From assembly GCF_011516935.1 (NCBI RefSeq), contig NZ_WOTF01000001.1:186001-250000 (forward strand): a stretch of DNA of 64,000 nt, given 5' to 3'. The translations under genes were made by a program, and so were the position numbers. Positions 10,042 through 18,633 of the stretch are shown in pieces. The stretch is from Acetobacter farinalis (GTDB taxonomy: Bacteria; Pseudomonadota; Alphaproteobacteria; Acetobacterales; Acetobacteraceae). The stretch's first letter is position 1. Every line of letters begins with the position of its first letter. Below the pieces are notes generated by a model. The model made no database searches and was not told the origin of the DNA. It saw nothing but the letters and a program-made list of their open reading frames with translations.

Positions 10042-10140
10042 GGGGCGCATCCTTATCACGCGCACGCGTGGGGAGCCATATGTCCGATATTCGGACATAT
10101 CGTGGCGTTTGGCTTATCACGCGCGTATGTGGGAAACCAT
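10042..10140. promoter_or_regulatory. gltX/comEC divergent intergenic region with duplication and palindrome
   Basis: This 99-base spacer must hold the promoters of two divergent genes. It contains a perfect inverted repeat at 10078-10100 (arms ATATGTCCGA and TCGGACATAT, three-base centre). It also has an imperfect direct repeat: 10053-10084 and 10114-10145 share about 26 of 32 positions, beginning TTATCACGCGC and ending CCATATGTC. The second copy contains the comEC start codon. The palindrome looks like an operator or a short terminator-like stem without a T tract. No known regulator is assigned. Confidence 0.6.
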
Positions 10141-12390
10141 ATGTCGTTCCTGACGGCTGCGCTTCTGAGTGAGCAACGGCGGCTGGTGCTGTGGGTGCCC
10201 GTGGGGCTGGCGCTGGGGGATCTGGCGTATTTCCTGCTGCGGCAGGAGCCTTCCCCCTTCTGGGGCGTGGGGGTTCCGCTGGCAGGGTTGGTGCTGGGTG
10301 TGTGCGGGCTTGTGGCCGGGTGGCGTTCCCTGTGGGCGCGGCTTGCGGGCGGAGGCTGCATGGCGCTGGCGGTGGGTGCGCTGGCGGCATGGGTGGCCAC
10401 GCACCGCCAGCCGCCCATGCCGGAGCTGCCGCGCCGCGCGGTGATGGTGTCTGGCCGGGTGCAGTCTCTCACGTTTCTGCCGCCACGCGGGGCGGAGGCG
10501 GAGGAGGTGCGCCGTGTTGTGCTGGCCGGAGCGAGATTCGAAACTCCGCTGGACCACGGCATGGCTCCCCTGCAGCGCACCCTGAGCCTCGCTCTCCGCC
10601 CGGATGACCCTGCGAGTCTCTGGCCGGGGCGGGCTGTGCAGGTGCGGGCGCTGCTGCGCTCGCCCGCCTTTCCGGCCTTGCCCGGAGGGCGGGATTTTCA
10701 GCGTGAGGCCTGGTTTTCAGGGAGTGCGGGGTCTGGCCGGGCGCTGGGGCTGGTGCAGCCTGCGGGCGAAGACTGTGCGGGTGTTTCCGCCCCAGGCGTG
10801 CAGTCCGCCCCGGATGCGTCGCCGTGCCCGGTGCCAGCCCGGATGATGCCCGGGCAAGGCTGGTTTTATATGGCTCTGGAGTCGCTGCGTGAGCGGATGG
10901 ATGCGCGCATCCGGCAGGTGCTGCCCGGTGCCGCCGGGGCTGTGGCCTCTACCGTGCTGACAGGCGAGGGAGCCTCCGTGCCGCGCACGGTGCGGGACGA
11001 GTTTGCGGCCTCCGGGCTGGCGCATCTGCTGGCGGTGGCGGGGCTGCATCTGGGCATTGTTCTGGGTGTGCTGATGGCGATGTTTCGCATCGGTTTTTCC
11101 GCGTGGGAGTGGGCGGTCCTGCGCTGGCCGTGCAAGGCGCTTTCGGCCCTGCTGGCGCTGCTTGGGGGTGCGGCTTACGTGGTGCTGACCGGCCTGCACC
11201 TGCCCGCTGCCCGCAGCCTGATGATGGCCGCCGTGGTGGTGCTGGGGCTGGCTACGGGCCGCCGCGCGGTGTCCATGCGCGGGCTGGCTCTGGCTGCAAC
11301 GCTCCTTCTGCTGATCATGCCGCAGGCGCTTTTGGGGGCGGCATTCCAGATGTCCTTTGCCGCTGTGATGGCGTTGATCGCGGGCTATGAGGTGGCGGCC
11401 CCTCATCTGGCTCGTCTGCGTGAGGAGAGGCGGGGGTTCCGGCACTGGGTTGCGCGTCATATCGCAACACTGGCGTTGACCAGCCTGCTGGCGGGATTGG
11501 CTACACTTCCCGTGGTCATGGCGCATTTTGGCGAAGTGCAGCCTTTTTTCATTCTGGCCAATCTGGTTGCCGTGCCGCTGATGGCCGTGTGGATCATGCC
11601 GCTTGGCCTGATGGCGCTGGTGCTCATGCCCCTGCATCTGGATGTTTTGCCGCTGCACCTGATGGGCTGGGGCATTCAGAGTGTGCGGCATGTGGCGCAC
11701 GCTATTGCGCACTGGCCCGCCGCCCGCATGGCGGTGCCGCAGATGCCCGGTTGGGGGCTGGCGGCTGTGCTGCTCGGGTTGTGCTGGCTGTGCCTGTGGC
11801 GGCCGGTGTGGCGTCTGGCGGGCGTGCTGCCCATTCTGGCCGGTATGCTGTCTCCCTTTCTGGTGGCGCAGCCTGACCTGCTTATCAGCCCGGATGGAGG
11901 GCTTATGGCCGTGCGGGAGGGGGGCGTGCTGCGCATGGGAGGGCAGTCGCGCGGTGCCGGGATGGTGCGGGCGGCCTGGCAGCAGGCTCTGGCACGACCG
12001 GTGGAGCCTTTCCCGGCAGAGGGCGGTGAAACACCGGATGGCGCGCTGGTGTGCGGGCAGGATGCCGTGCCGGATGTGTGTGTGCTGTCTCTGAAAGGCT
12101 ATTCCGTGATCCTGCGGGTGCGGGACAGGTCGGATGGTGAGGCGCTGCTCCCCGAGTCGCTGTGTGCGGGGATGGATCTGGTTATCAGTGCGGCGCCCCT
12201 GCGCCAGTCCTGCCCCGGCGTGCGCGGGCTTGACCGGTTTACAGCGTGGCGAGAGGGCGCGCAGGCTGTGTTCCTGCGGCCTGATGGCCTGCGAGTAGTG
12301 TCTGACCGCAGCCTGCGCGGTGCTCGCCCGTGGGTGATGAAGCCCGGCGGGCACGGCATGCCAACCTTGCCACTGGCACCTGAGGAGTAA
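10141..12390 (+). CDS. comEC: ComEC/Rec2 family DNA-uptake channel protein
   Basis: Polytopic inner-membrane protein expected to carry transforming DNA across the membrane. From ATG 10141 the protein is 749 residues, with a short membrane N-terminus, a DUF4131-like soluble region (residues ~85-230) and the Competence domain, including the family signature SGLAHLLAVAGLHLGIVLG and a run of about eight membrane helices. The C-terminal ~150 residues are soluble, but I cannot see the HxHxDH metal site of a metallo-beta-lactamase domain, so any nuclease-like tail is degenerate. A much longer frame upstream runs antisense to gltX and is rejected. ComEC next to gltX is a recurrent alphaproteobacterial order. 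Confidence 0.92.
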   Translation: MSFLTAALLSEQRRLVLWVPVGLALGDLAYFLLRQEPSPFWGVGVPLAGLVLGVCGLVAGWRSLWARLAGGGCMALAVGALAAWVATHRQPPMPELPRRAVMVSGRVQSLTFLPPRGAEAEEVRRVVLAGARFETPLDHGMAPLQRTLSLALRPDDPASLWPGRAVQVRALLRSPAFPALPGGRDFQREAWFSGSAGSGRALGLVQPAGEDCAGVSAPGVQSAPDASPCPVPARMMPGQGWFYMALESLRERMDARIRQVLPGAAGAVASTVLTGEGASVPRTVRDEFAASGLAHLLAVAGLHLGIVLGVLMAMFRIGFSAWEWAVLRWPCKALSALLALLGGAAYVVLTGLHLPAARSLMMAAVVVLGLATGRRAVSMRGLALAATLLLLIMPQALLGAAFQMSFAAVMALIAGYEVAAPHLARLREERRGFRHWVARHIATLALTSLLAGLATLPVVMAHFGEVQPFFILANLVAVPLMAVWIMPLGLMALVLMPLHLDVLPLHLMGWGIQSVRHVAHAIAHWPAARMAVPQMPGWGLAAVLLGLCWLCLWRPVWRLAGVLPILAGMLSPFLVAQPDLLISPDGGLMAVREGGVLRMGGQSRGAGMVRAAWQQALARPVEPFPAEGGETPDGALVCGQDAVPDVCVLSLKGYSVILRVRDRSDGEALLPESLCAGMDLVISAAPLRQSCPGVRGLDRFTAWREGAQAVFLRPDGLRVVSDRSLRGARPWVMKPGGHGMPTLPLAPEE

Positions 12391-12415
12391 GCGGCAGGGT
12401 TGGTCCGGCCGGGGT

Positions 12416-12751
12416 TCAGTCCGGCTGGTTGGTAAAGGCTTCCAGAACACGGCCGGAATAGACAAGAGCCGCCCCGGCGTTCAGGGCCACGGCCACACCA
12501 AGGGCTTCAGCAATTTCTTCCTTTGTGGCACCGGCTTTTTTTGCAGCAACAGTGTGTACGGAAATGCATCCGTCACAGCGGGTGGTGACGGCAACGGCCA
12601 GGGCAATCAGCTCCCGCGTCTTGGCATCCAGATGCGTGTGCCCGGCGGGCACGGTTTCCATCGTCTGCAAACCCTGAAGGGTGTTGGGGGAAAGCTGGGC
12701 AAAAACCTTTGTATTGGCACCCAGATTGGTGCGGTAGGCGTTCCAGTCCAT
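12416..12751 (-). CDS. AhpD-like carboxymuconolactone decarboxylase family protein
   Basis: A small 111-residue helical protein of the AhpD/CMD alkylhydroperoxidase superfamily. The redox motif CDGCISVH (CxxCxxxH) is near residue 61-68, preceded by TRELIALAVAVTT, a family signature. Such proteins reduce peroxides or serve as disulfide-relay partners of peroxiredoxins. No ahpC is adjacent, so the partner is unknown. It converges on comEC with a 25-base gap and diverges from the zapE-like gene across a 128-base spacer, so it has its own promoter. Confidence 0.9.
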   Translation of the reverse strand: MDWNAYRTNLGANTKVFAQLSPNTLQGLQTMETVPAGHTHLDAKTRELIALAVAVTTRCDGCISVHTVAAKKAGATKEEIAEALGVAVALNAGAALVYSGRVLEAFTNQPD

Positions 12752-12879
12752 GAGTCATGCTCCTGCGTGGGAAGGACGCTCGGGAGTGTCCTTTCGGAGA
12801 GGCGTTCTGTCACGACACAGTTAGGAGAGCATCCGGACTCTTGCGGAAAGACCTGTCTCCCCGCTATCGGCCTATAGTT

Positions 12880-14076
12880 ATGACATACATCAACAAGGAC
12901 GGGGTTTCGTCTGTTACAGGGCGCGGACCTCTGGCTCTCTACCGGGAGCGTACCGCTTCCGGAGACCTGAACAGTGATCCGGACCAGGCCCGTGTGGTGG
13001 AGCGGCTTGACCAGCTCTGGCACGAGCTGGCCTCCATGCCCCCTCCGCCAGCCCCTGCCAGAGGCGGCCTGCTGGCGGGCCTTGCACGCAGGCTGAAGCC
13101 TCAGCCCGCACCGCAGCGCCCGCGCGGGCTGTATATCGTGGGGCGGGTTGGCCGTGGCAAAACCATGGTGATGGACCTGTTCTACGGTTGCGCGCCGGTC
13201 CGGCGGAAGGAGCGCATCCATTTTCTGCGCTTCATGCAGGATGTGCACCAGAAGCTGCATGCCCTGAAAGCCGCCAACCCCGGCATGGCAGACCCTATCC
13301 CCCCTCTGGCGGAGGCTATTGCCGCCCGCGCCAGCCTGCTGTGCTTTGATGAATTCCAGGTCAATGACATTGCCGATGCCATGATTCTCGGGCGGCTGTT
13401 CGAGGCGCTGTTCGCACGTGGGGTGGTGATTGTCGCGACATCCAACACCGAACCGGGGGAACTCTTTCAGAATCGCCCCGGCGCGGATGCGTTCAAACCG
13501 TTTATCGCCATCATCAAGCGTGAGCTGGATACGGTGGAACTGGACTCCCCGCGGGACTATCGGCGTGGGCGGCAGCAGGACCGGGAGACATGGCTGGTTC
13601 CCGCAGATGCACAGGCTCATGCCAGATTGGAGGCCATTTTCGCCCGACATGCCGGTGCGGAGAAGCCTGCTCCTGTCACGCTGGAATTCAGCGGGCGCAC
13701 CTTTGAGGTGGAGCAGGCGGCAGGGCCGGTTGCCCGGCTTGATTTCAACTCTTTGTGTGGCGCTCCACGCGGGCCGAATGATTATCTGGCGTTGGCCAGA
13801 CGCTTTCCGGTGCTGATTATCGAGGGAATTCCGTGCATGGGGCAGGATGAGGCCAATCTTGCCCGGCGCTTTATAACCCTTGTGGATGCGCTGTACGACA
13901 ACGGAAATCTGCTGTTTGCCTCGGCAGCGGCACAGCCTGACCAACTTTTTACCACCGGAGAAGGGTCTGACGCATTCGCCCGTACAGCCTCACGCCTCGC
14001 CGAGATGGGCAGTGAAAGCTGGCTGGCGCGCGGGGCTGCGGCGGCGCAGGCAGCGCATGGGCTCTCCACACCGTGA
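12880..14076 (+). CDS. zapE: ZapE / AFG1-like cell-division ATPase
   Basis: P-loop ATPase of the AFG1/LACE1/ZapE family, linked in bacteria to Z-ring regulation and in mitochondria to membrane-protein quality control. The 398-residue protein (ATG 12880, MTYINKDG) has Walker A GRVGRGKTMVMDLF near residue 90, Walker B LLCFDEFQVNDIADAMIL, sensor-type VATSNTEPGELF, and a C-terminal block ARRFITLVDALYDN. The open frame extends upstream to 12757, but the extra 41 codons are not family-like. The spacer to the AhpD-like gene holds the promoter. In alphaproteobacteria this gene commonly sits near the TCA cycle genes, as here upstream of sucA. Confidence 0.92.
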   Translation: MTYINKDGVSSVTGRGPLALYRERTASGDLNSDPDQARVVERLDQLWHELASMPPPPAPARGGLLAGLARRLKPQPAPQRPRGLYIVGRVGRGKTMVMDLFYGCAPVRRKERIHFLRFMQDVHQKLHALKAANPGMADPIPPLAEAIAARASLLCFDEFQVNDIADAMILGRLFEALFARGVVIVATSNTEPGELFQNRPGADAFKPFIAIIKRELDTVELDSPRDYRRGRQQDRETWLVPADAQAHARLEAIFARHAGAEKPAPVTLEFSGRTFEVEQAAGPVARLDFNSLCGAPRGPNDYLALARRFPVLIIEGIPCMGQDEANLARRFITLVDALYDNGNLLFASAAAQPDQLFTTGEGSDAFARTASRLAEMGSESWLARGAAAAQAAHGLSTP

Positions 14077-14294
14077 CAGCGGCCTCTCTTGTCCCCGCTT
14101 CTGCTGCGGTCTAGCAAAATCATCAGAGCGGCTGAAGGCGGACGGTCTTCAGCCTCACGGAATTGAGACTATGCGGGCAGGGCGCCCGGCGCCACAGCGT
14201 GGGGTAGAGAAAAGATGATCCGGCTTACGTTCAGGATTAACATAACCGCTGGCTGCCAGAACGGGCTTGCCCGGCAGCAGGGAGAACTCTGATC
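14077..14294 (+). promoter_or_regulatory. Leader/promoter region of sucA
   Basis: This 218-base gap between the zapE-like stop and sucA must carry the promoter of the 2-oxoglutarate dehydrogenase genes. The purine-rich CAGCAGGGAGAA at about 14275-14286 acts as the ribosome binding site. I cannot pick out a confident -35/-10 pair or an operator. Confidence 0.4.
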
Positions 14295-17192
14295 ATGGCA
14301 GCTTCAGACGTGCTGACAACCGCGCTTAACGGGGCGAATATCGCATATCTGGCGGACCTTTATGCCCGCTGGGTGCAGGACCCCAAGAGCGTTGACCCCT
14401 CTTTCGACACGCTTTTCGGGTCTTTGGATGATGATGAAGCCGCTGTGCTGAAAGATGCCGTGGGGGCCTCCTGGGCTCCGCGGGCGTCCATCATCACGGG
14501 GGAAGACCCCGCACCACCCGCAAAAGCGGGTGCGGCAGGCAGTGCCGCCGGCGGGCTGGCGGCATCAGACAGTCTGGCCATTGCCCGGCTGATCCGCGCT
14601 TTCCGTGAATACGGGCACCGGGAAGCCCGGCTGGACCCGCTGGGGCTGCGTGAACCACGGGCCATTGAAGAGCTGAACCCGGCGACTTACGGGTTTGAGC
14701 AGAAAGATCTGGGGCGCGAGGTCTATATCGGCTCCCTGCTGGCTCCGCTGCTGAAGGGCCGTTCGACCGCTAAGGTGAGCGAGGTTATCGAGGCCCTGCG
14801 TGCCGTGTATTGCGATACGATCGGCGCGGAATATATGCACGCCCGCAATGTGGAGCAGCGCGCCTGGCTGCGTGAGCGGCTGGAAGGAGCGCAGTGGCGC
14901 GCGCAGGTGACAGCGGATGAGCAGAAAACCATCCTGAAGAACCTGACCGAGGCGGAGGGTTTTGAGTCCTTCTGTCAGAAACGCTACGTCGGGGCCAAGC
15001 GCTTTGGTCTGGAAGGCGGGGAAATCTCCATTCCTTCCCTCCATGCCATTATTGATCAGGCGGCGTCTCATGGCGTGACATCCGTCACCATCGGTATGGC
15101 GCATCGCGGGCGTCTGAACACGCTGGTGAATGTGGTGCGCAAGCCCTATGTGGCCATTTTCAATGAATTTGCGGGCGGTTCGTTCAAGCCGGATGATGTC
15201 GCGGGTTCGGGCGATGTGAAATATCATCTCGGCTCCTCCACGGATGTGGAAGTGGGCGGGCGGTCCGTGCATATCTCCCTGCAACCCAACCCCTCTCATC
15301 TGGAAGCGGTGGACCCTGTGGTGTGCGGCAAGGTGCGCGCCATTCAGGATGATGCCGGGGATACAGAAACCCGCAGCGCCCATATGGGCGTGGTGATCCA
15401 TGGTGATGCCGCATTTGCCGGGCAGGGCGTGGTGTATGAAACACTCTCCATGTCCCAGTTGCCGGGTTACCGCACGGGCGGCACCATCCATATGGTGGTG
15501 AACAATCAGGTGGGCTTTACCACCAACCCGGAAAACGGCCATTCCGGCATTTACGGCACAGATGTTGCCAAGGCGATTGAAGCGCCGGTGCTGCATGTGA
15601 ACGGGGATGACGCCGAGGCGGTGATTTTTGTCTCCCGTCTGGCGGAAGATTACCGGCAGACATTCTCCAGTGATATCGTGCTGGACATCGTGTGCTACCG
15701 CCGCCACGGGCATAATGAAACGGATGAGCCCGCCTTCACGCAGCCTGTGATGTACAAGGCGATTGCGGACCACGAAACACCCCATACGCTCTACGCAAAA
15801 CGCCTTGTGCAGGCAGGCATTGTTTCAGAGGATGAGGTCAAGGGCCAGTGGGATGCCTTCTTCCAGAAGCTGGATGAAGATTACAAGGCCGCGCAGTCCT
15901 ACCGGGTGAACAAGGCAGACTGGCTTGAAGGCGACTGGGCCGGGCTGGTTCCCCCCACAACCGGCAAGGTGGAAGCCGCGTACCCGGAAACGGGTGTGGC
16001 GCTTGAAACGCTTCAGAAAATTGGTGCCGCAATCAGCACCGTTCCGGATGACTTTGACCTGAACGCCAAGATTGCCCGCCAGCTTAAAGCTAAGGCCGGA
16101 ATGTTCTCCTCCGGTGAAGGGTTTGACTGGGCAACGGGTGAGGCGCTGGGCTTTGGCTCCCTGCTGCTGGAAAAACACCGCGTGCGCCTGTCTGGTGAAG
16201 ACTGCCAGCGTGGCACGTTCAGCCAGCGCCATGCAGTGCTGATTGATCAGGCAAACCAGACCCCCTTCACACCGCTGAACCATATTGAAGAGGATCAGGC
16301 CCGGATCGAGATCTGGAATTCCCATCTCTCGGAATTCGGGGTGTTGGGCTTTGAATATGGCTACTCCCTGCGCAACCCGAAAACGCTTGTGCTGTGGGAA
16401 GCGCAGTTTGGTGATTTTGCCAACTGTGCGCAGGTGATTATCGATCAGTTCATCGCATCTGGTGAAACCAAGTGGCTGCGGATGTCCGGTCTGGTTATGC
16501 TGCTGCCCCACGGGTATGAAGGGCAGGGGCCGGAACATTCCTCCGCGCGGCTTGAGCGCTACCTCCAGCTCTGCGCTGAAGACAACATGTTCGTGTGCAA
16601 CATCACGACACCTGCCAACTATTTCCATGCCCTGCGCCGGCAACTGAAGCTGGATTATCGCAAACCGCTGATCCTGATGGAGCCGAAATCCCTGCTGCGG
16701 CACAAGCTTGCGGTCTCCGCTCTGGCGGATTTCGGACCGGGCACGCGTTTCCAGCCTGTGCTGCCGGATGTGAATGATCCGGAACAGGATGCCATGGTGC
16801 CGGATGCCAGCATCAAGCGTGTCGTGATCTGCTCCGGTAAGGTTTATTATGACCTGCTGGCTGCGCGGCGCGAAAACGGCGTGAAGGATGTGGCCATCCT
16901 GCGTCTGGAGCAGCTCTATCCGTTCCCCGAAAAAGCTCTTGCGGCTGAGCTGAAGCGTTATCCTGAAGCGGACATCATCTGGTGTCAGGAAGAAACGGAA
17001 AATGGCGGGGCCTGGCATTTTGTTGATCGCCGGATTGAAAATGCGCTTCAGGCCGCGCAGCATAAGGCGGGCCGCCCCCGTTATGTGGGGCGTGCCGCAG
17101 CGGCCAGCCCCGCCACAGGGCTGGCGCGTATCCACGCGGCCGAACAGGCCAACCTTGTGGAAAGGGCCTTGGGTTTGAAAAAAGCGGACTGA
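14295..17192 (+). CDS. sucA: 2-oxoglutarate dehydrogenase E1 component
   Basis: Thiamin-diphosphate-dependent decarboxylase of the 2-oxoglutarate dehydrogenase complex, converting 2-oxoglutarate and feeding succinyl groups to the E2 lipoate. The 965-residue length is normal. The N-terminal E2-binding segment (AYLADLYARWVQDPKSVDPSFDTLF), SVTIGMAHRGRLNTLVNV, the ThDP region (GDAAFAGQGVVYETLSMSQL...VVNNQVGFTT) and the C-terminal HGYEGQGPEHSSARLERYLQL are all clear. It is followed 113 bases later by sucB and then lpd, giving the complete E1-E2-E3 set. No sdh or sucCD genes are in the window, but that says nothing about the rest of the genome. Confidence 0.98.
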   Translation: MAASDVLTTALNGANIAYLADLYARWVQDPKSVDPSFDTLFGSLDDDEAAVLKDAVGASWAPRASIITGEDPAPPAKAGAAGSAAGGLAASDSLAIARLIRAFREYGHREARLDPLGLREPRAIEELNPATYGFEQKDLGREVYIGSLLAPLLKGRSTAKVSEVIEALRAVYCDTIGAEYMHARNVEQRAWLRERLEGAQWRAQVTADEQKTILKNLTEAEGFESFCQKRYVGAKRFGLEGGEISIPSLHAIIDQAASHGVTSVTIGMAHRGRLNTLVNVVRKPYVAIFNEFAGGSFKPDDVAGSGDVKYHLGSSTDVEVGGRSVHISLQPNPSHLEAVDPVVCGKVRAIQDDAGDTETRSAHMGVVIHGDAAFAGQGVVYETLSMSQLPGYRTGGTIHMVVNNQVGFTTNPENGHSGIYGTDVAKAIEAPVLHVNGDDAEAVIFVSRLAEDYRQTFSSDIVLDIVCYRRHGHNETDEPAFTQPVMYKAIADHETPHTLYAKRLVQAGIVSEDEVKGQWDAFFQKLDEDYKAAQSYRVNKADWLEGDWAGLVPPTTGKVEAAYPETGVALETLQKIGAAISTVPDDFDLNAKIARQLKAKAGMFSSGEGFDWATGEALGFGSLLLEKHRVRLSGEDCQRGTFSQRHAVLIDQANQTPFTPLNHIEEDQARIEIWNSHLSEFGVLGFEYGYSLRNPKTLVLWEAQFGDFANCAQVIIDQFIASGETKWLRMSGLVMLLPHGYEGQGPEHSSARLERYLQLCAEDNMFVCNITTPANYFHALRRQLKLDYRKPLILMEPKSLLRHKLAVSALADFGPGTRFQPVLPDVNDPEQDAMVPDASIKRVVICSGKVYYDLLAARRENGVKDVAILRLEQLYPFPEKALAAELKRYPEADIIWCQEETENGGAWHFVDRRIENALQAAQHKAGRPRYVGRAAAASPATGLARIHAAEQANLVERALGLKKAD

Positions 17193-17305
17193 ACAACACA
17201 TCATCTGAAAAGACCGCCTGCCCGGTGAGGCAGGCATGACCAGCCGGCAGATTTGAAAACCATGAGGGCTCTGCCGGTAGCGTTTGAAGGAAATGGGGAC
17301 ATAGG

Positions 17306-18553
17306 ATGTCAGTCGAAATCAAGGTGCCGACACTGGGTGAGAGCGTCACAACAGCCACAGTTGCAAAATGGCTGAAAAAAGCAGGGGATACCGTTGCTGC
17401 GGACGAACCGGTTGTTGAGCTTGAAACCGACAAGGTGAGCGTGGAAGTCTCCGCCCCTCAGGCTGGTGTGCTGGGTGCGGCAGTGGCGAAAGAGGGTGAT
17501 GAAGTGGAGGTTGGCGCTCTGCTGACCACGCTGGAACCCGGCGGCGCCGGGGCTGCAAAGTCTGCGGCCAAAGCCGCTCCGGCCGAGCAGAAGACTGCTC
17601 CCGCAGCCGCTGCACCGGCAGCTCCTGCTGCCCCGGCCCCCAAGGCGGCACCGGCTTCCGCCCCGGCGGTGGATGCCGCAGCAGCCCTGCCCGCCGCGCG
17701 CAAGATCATGGCCGAACATGGCCTGAGTGCCGAGCAGCTTGGTGCGGGCACCGGCAAGGATGGTCGTCTGACCAAAGGGGATGTTCTGGGCTTTCTGGCT
17801 CAGCCGCCGGTGGCTCAGGCCCCCGCCGCGCCGAAACCCGCCCGGAATGATGACCCGCGTGAAGAACGCGTGAAGATGACGCGCCTGCGCCGGACCATTG
17901 CCCGCCGCTTGAAAGATGCGCAGAACACCGCAGCTATTCTCACAACCTTTAACGAGGTTGATCTTTCCGAAGCCATGGCCATGCGTGCGGAGTATCAGGA
18001 CGCATTTGTGAAAAAGCATGGTGTGAAGCTGGGCTTTATGTCCATCTTCTCCCGCGCCGTGATTGCCGCGCTGAAGGAATTTCCGGCCATTAACGCCGAA
18101 ATTGATGGGGATGACGTGATTTATCGCGACTTCATCAATCTCGGGATTGCCGTGGGTGGCCCGAACGGGCTGGTGGTGCCGGTTATCAAGAATGCCGATA
18201 CGCTGAGCTATGCCCAGATTGAAAAAACCATTGCCGGTTTCGGGAAAGCCGCGCGTGAAGGCACGCTGAAAATTGATGATCTGGCCGGTGGTACCTTCTC
18301 CATCACCAATGGCGGGATTTACGGCTCCCTGCTGTCCACCCCGATCCTGAACGCCCCGCAGTCCGGTATTCTGGGCATGCACTCCATTCAGGAACGCCCT
18401 GTGGCCGTGAACGGGCAGGTGGTGATCCGCCCGATGATGTATATCGCACTGTCCTATGATCATCGCATTGTGGACGGGAAAGAGGCGGTCAGCTTCCTTG
18501 TTCGCATCAAGCAGCATGTGGAAGACCCGCGCCGTCTTCTTATTGACGTCTGA
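17306..18553 (+). CDS. sucB: Dihydrolipoyllysine-residue succinyltransferase (E2)
   Basis: Core of the 2-oxoglutarate dehydrogenase complex; transfers the succinyl group from lipoate to CoA. The 415-residue protein has an N-terminal lipoyl domain with the modified lysine in [11 protein letters not shown] near residue 42, an Ala/Pro-rich swinging linker (~80-125), a peripheral-subunit-binding domain ([31 protein letters not shown]) and the catalytic acyltransferase domain ending with [16 protein letters not shown], which holds the active-site His and Asp. The lipoyl domain is very similar to the one fused to the downstream lpd. A hairpin lies directly behind the stop codon. Confidence 0.98.
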   Translation: MSVEIKVPTLGESVTTATVAKWLKKAGDTVAADEPVVELETDKVSVEVSAPQAGVLGAAVAKEGDEVEVGALLTTLEPGGAGAAKSAAKAAPAEQKTAPAAAAPAAPAAPAPKAAPASAPAVDAAAALPAARKIMAEHGLSAEQLGAGTGKDGRLTKGDVLGFLAQPPVAQAPAAPKPARNDDPREERVKMTRLRRTIARRLKDAQNTAAILTTFNEVDLSEAMAMRAEYQDAFVKKHGVKLGFMSIFSRAVIAALKEFPAINAEIDGDDVIYRDFINLGIAVGGPNGLVVPVIKNADTLSYAQIEKTIAGFGKAAREGTLKIDDLAGGTFSITNGGIYGSLLSTPILNAPQSGILGMHSIQERPVAVNGQVVIRPMMYIALSYDHRIVDGKEAVSFLVRIKQHVEDPRRLLIDV

Positions 18554-18563
18554 GACTGTTCAG

Positions 18564-18600
18564 GGCTGGCAGGAGGAAACTCCCGCCAGCCTTTGTGTTT
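18564..18600 (+). terminator. Intra-operon hairpin between sucB and lpd
   Basis: A strong stem pairs GGCTGGCAGGAG (18564-18575) with CTCCCGCCAGCC (18580-18591), with one mismatch and a four-base loop, followed by a T-rich run (TTTGTGTTTT). It starts ten bases after the sucB stop and 34 bases before the lpd start. It looks like a partial rho-independent terminator or mRNA-stabilising hairpin that would lower lpd expression relative to sucAB. Confidence 0.6.
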
Positions 18601-18633
18601 TACGTACCCCTGACCGCGAGCGAGAGCAAAGCC

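Noticed and set aside
10042..10140. LexA-controlled divergent promoter
   Set aside because: The palindrome does not contain the GTTC-N7-GTTC spacing of alphaproteobacterial LexA sites, and lexA is not in the window.
8770..12390. A single open frame of more than 1,200 codons covering comEC and the region opposite gltX
   Set aside because: Its first 457 codons are antisense to a well-supported gltX; comEC similarity begins at ATG 10141.
10717..12465. Long minus-strand open frame opposite comEC, His/Gln/Arg-rich
   Set aside because: Composition is typical of a reverse-complement shadow; no conserved motif seen.
14565..17237. Long minus-strand frames opposite sucA
   Set aside because: Shadows of sucA; their products have no recognisable domains.
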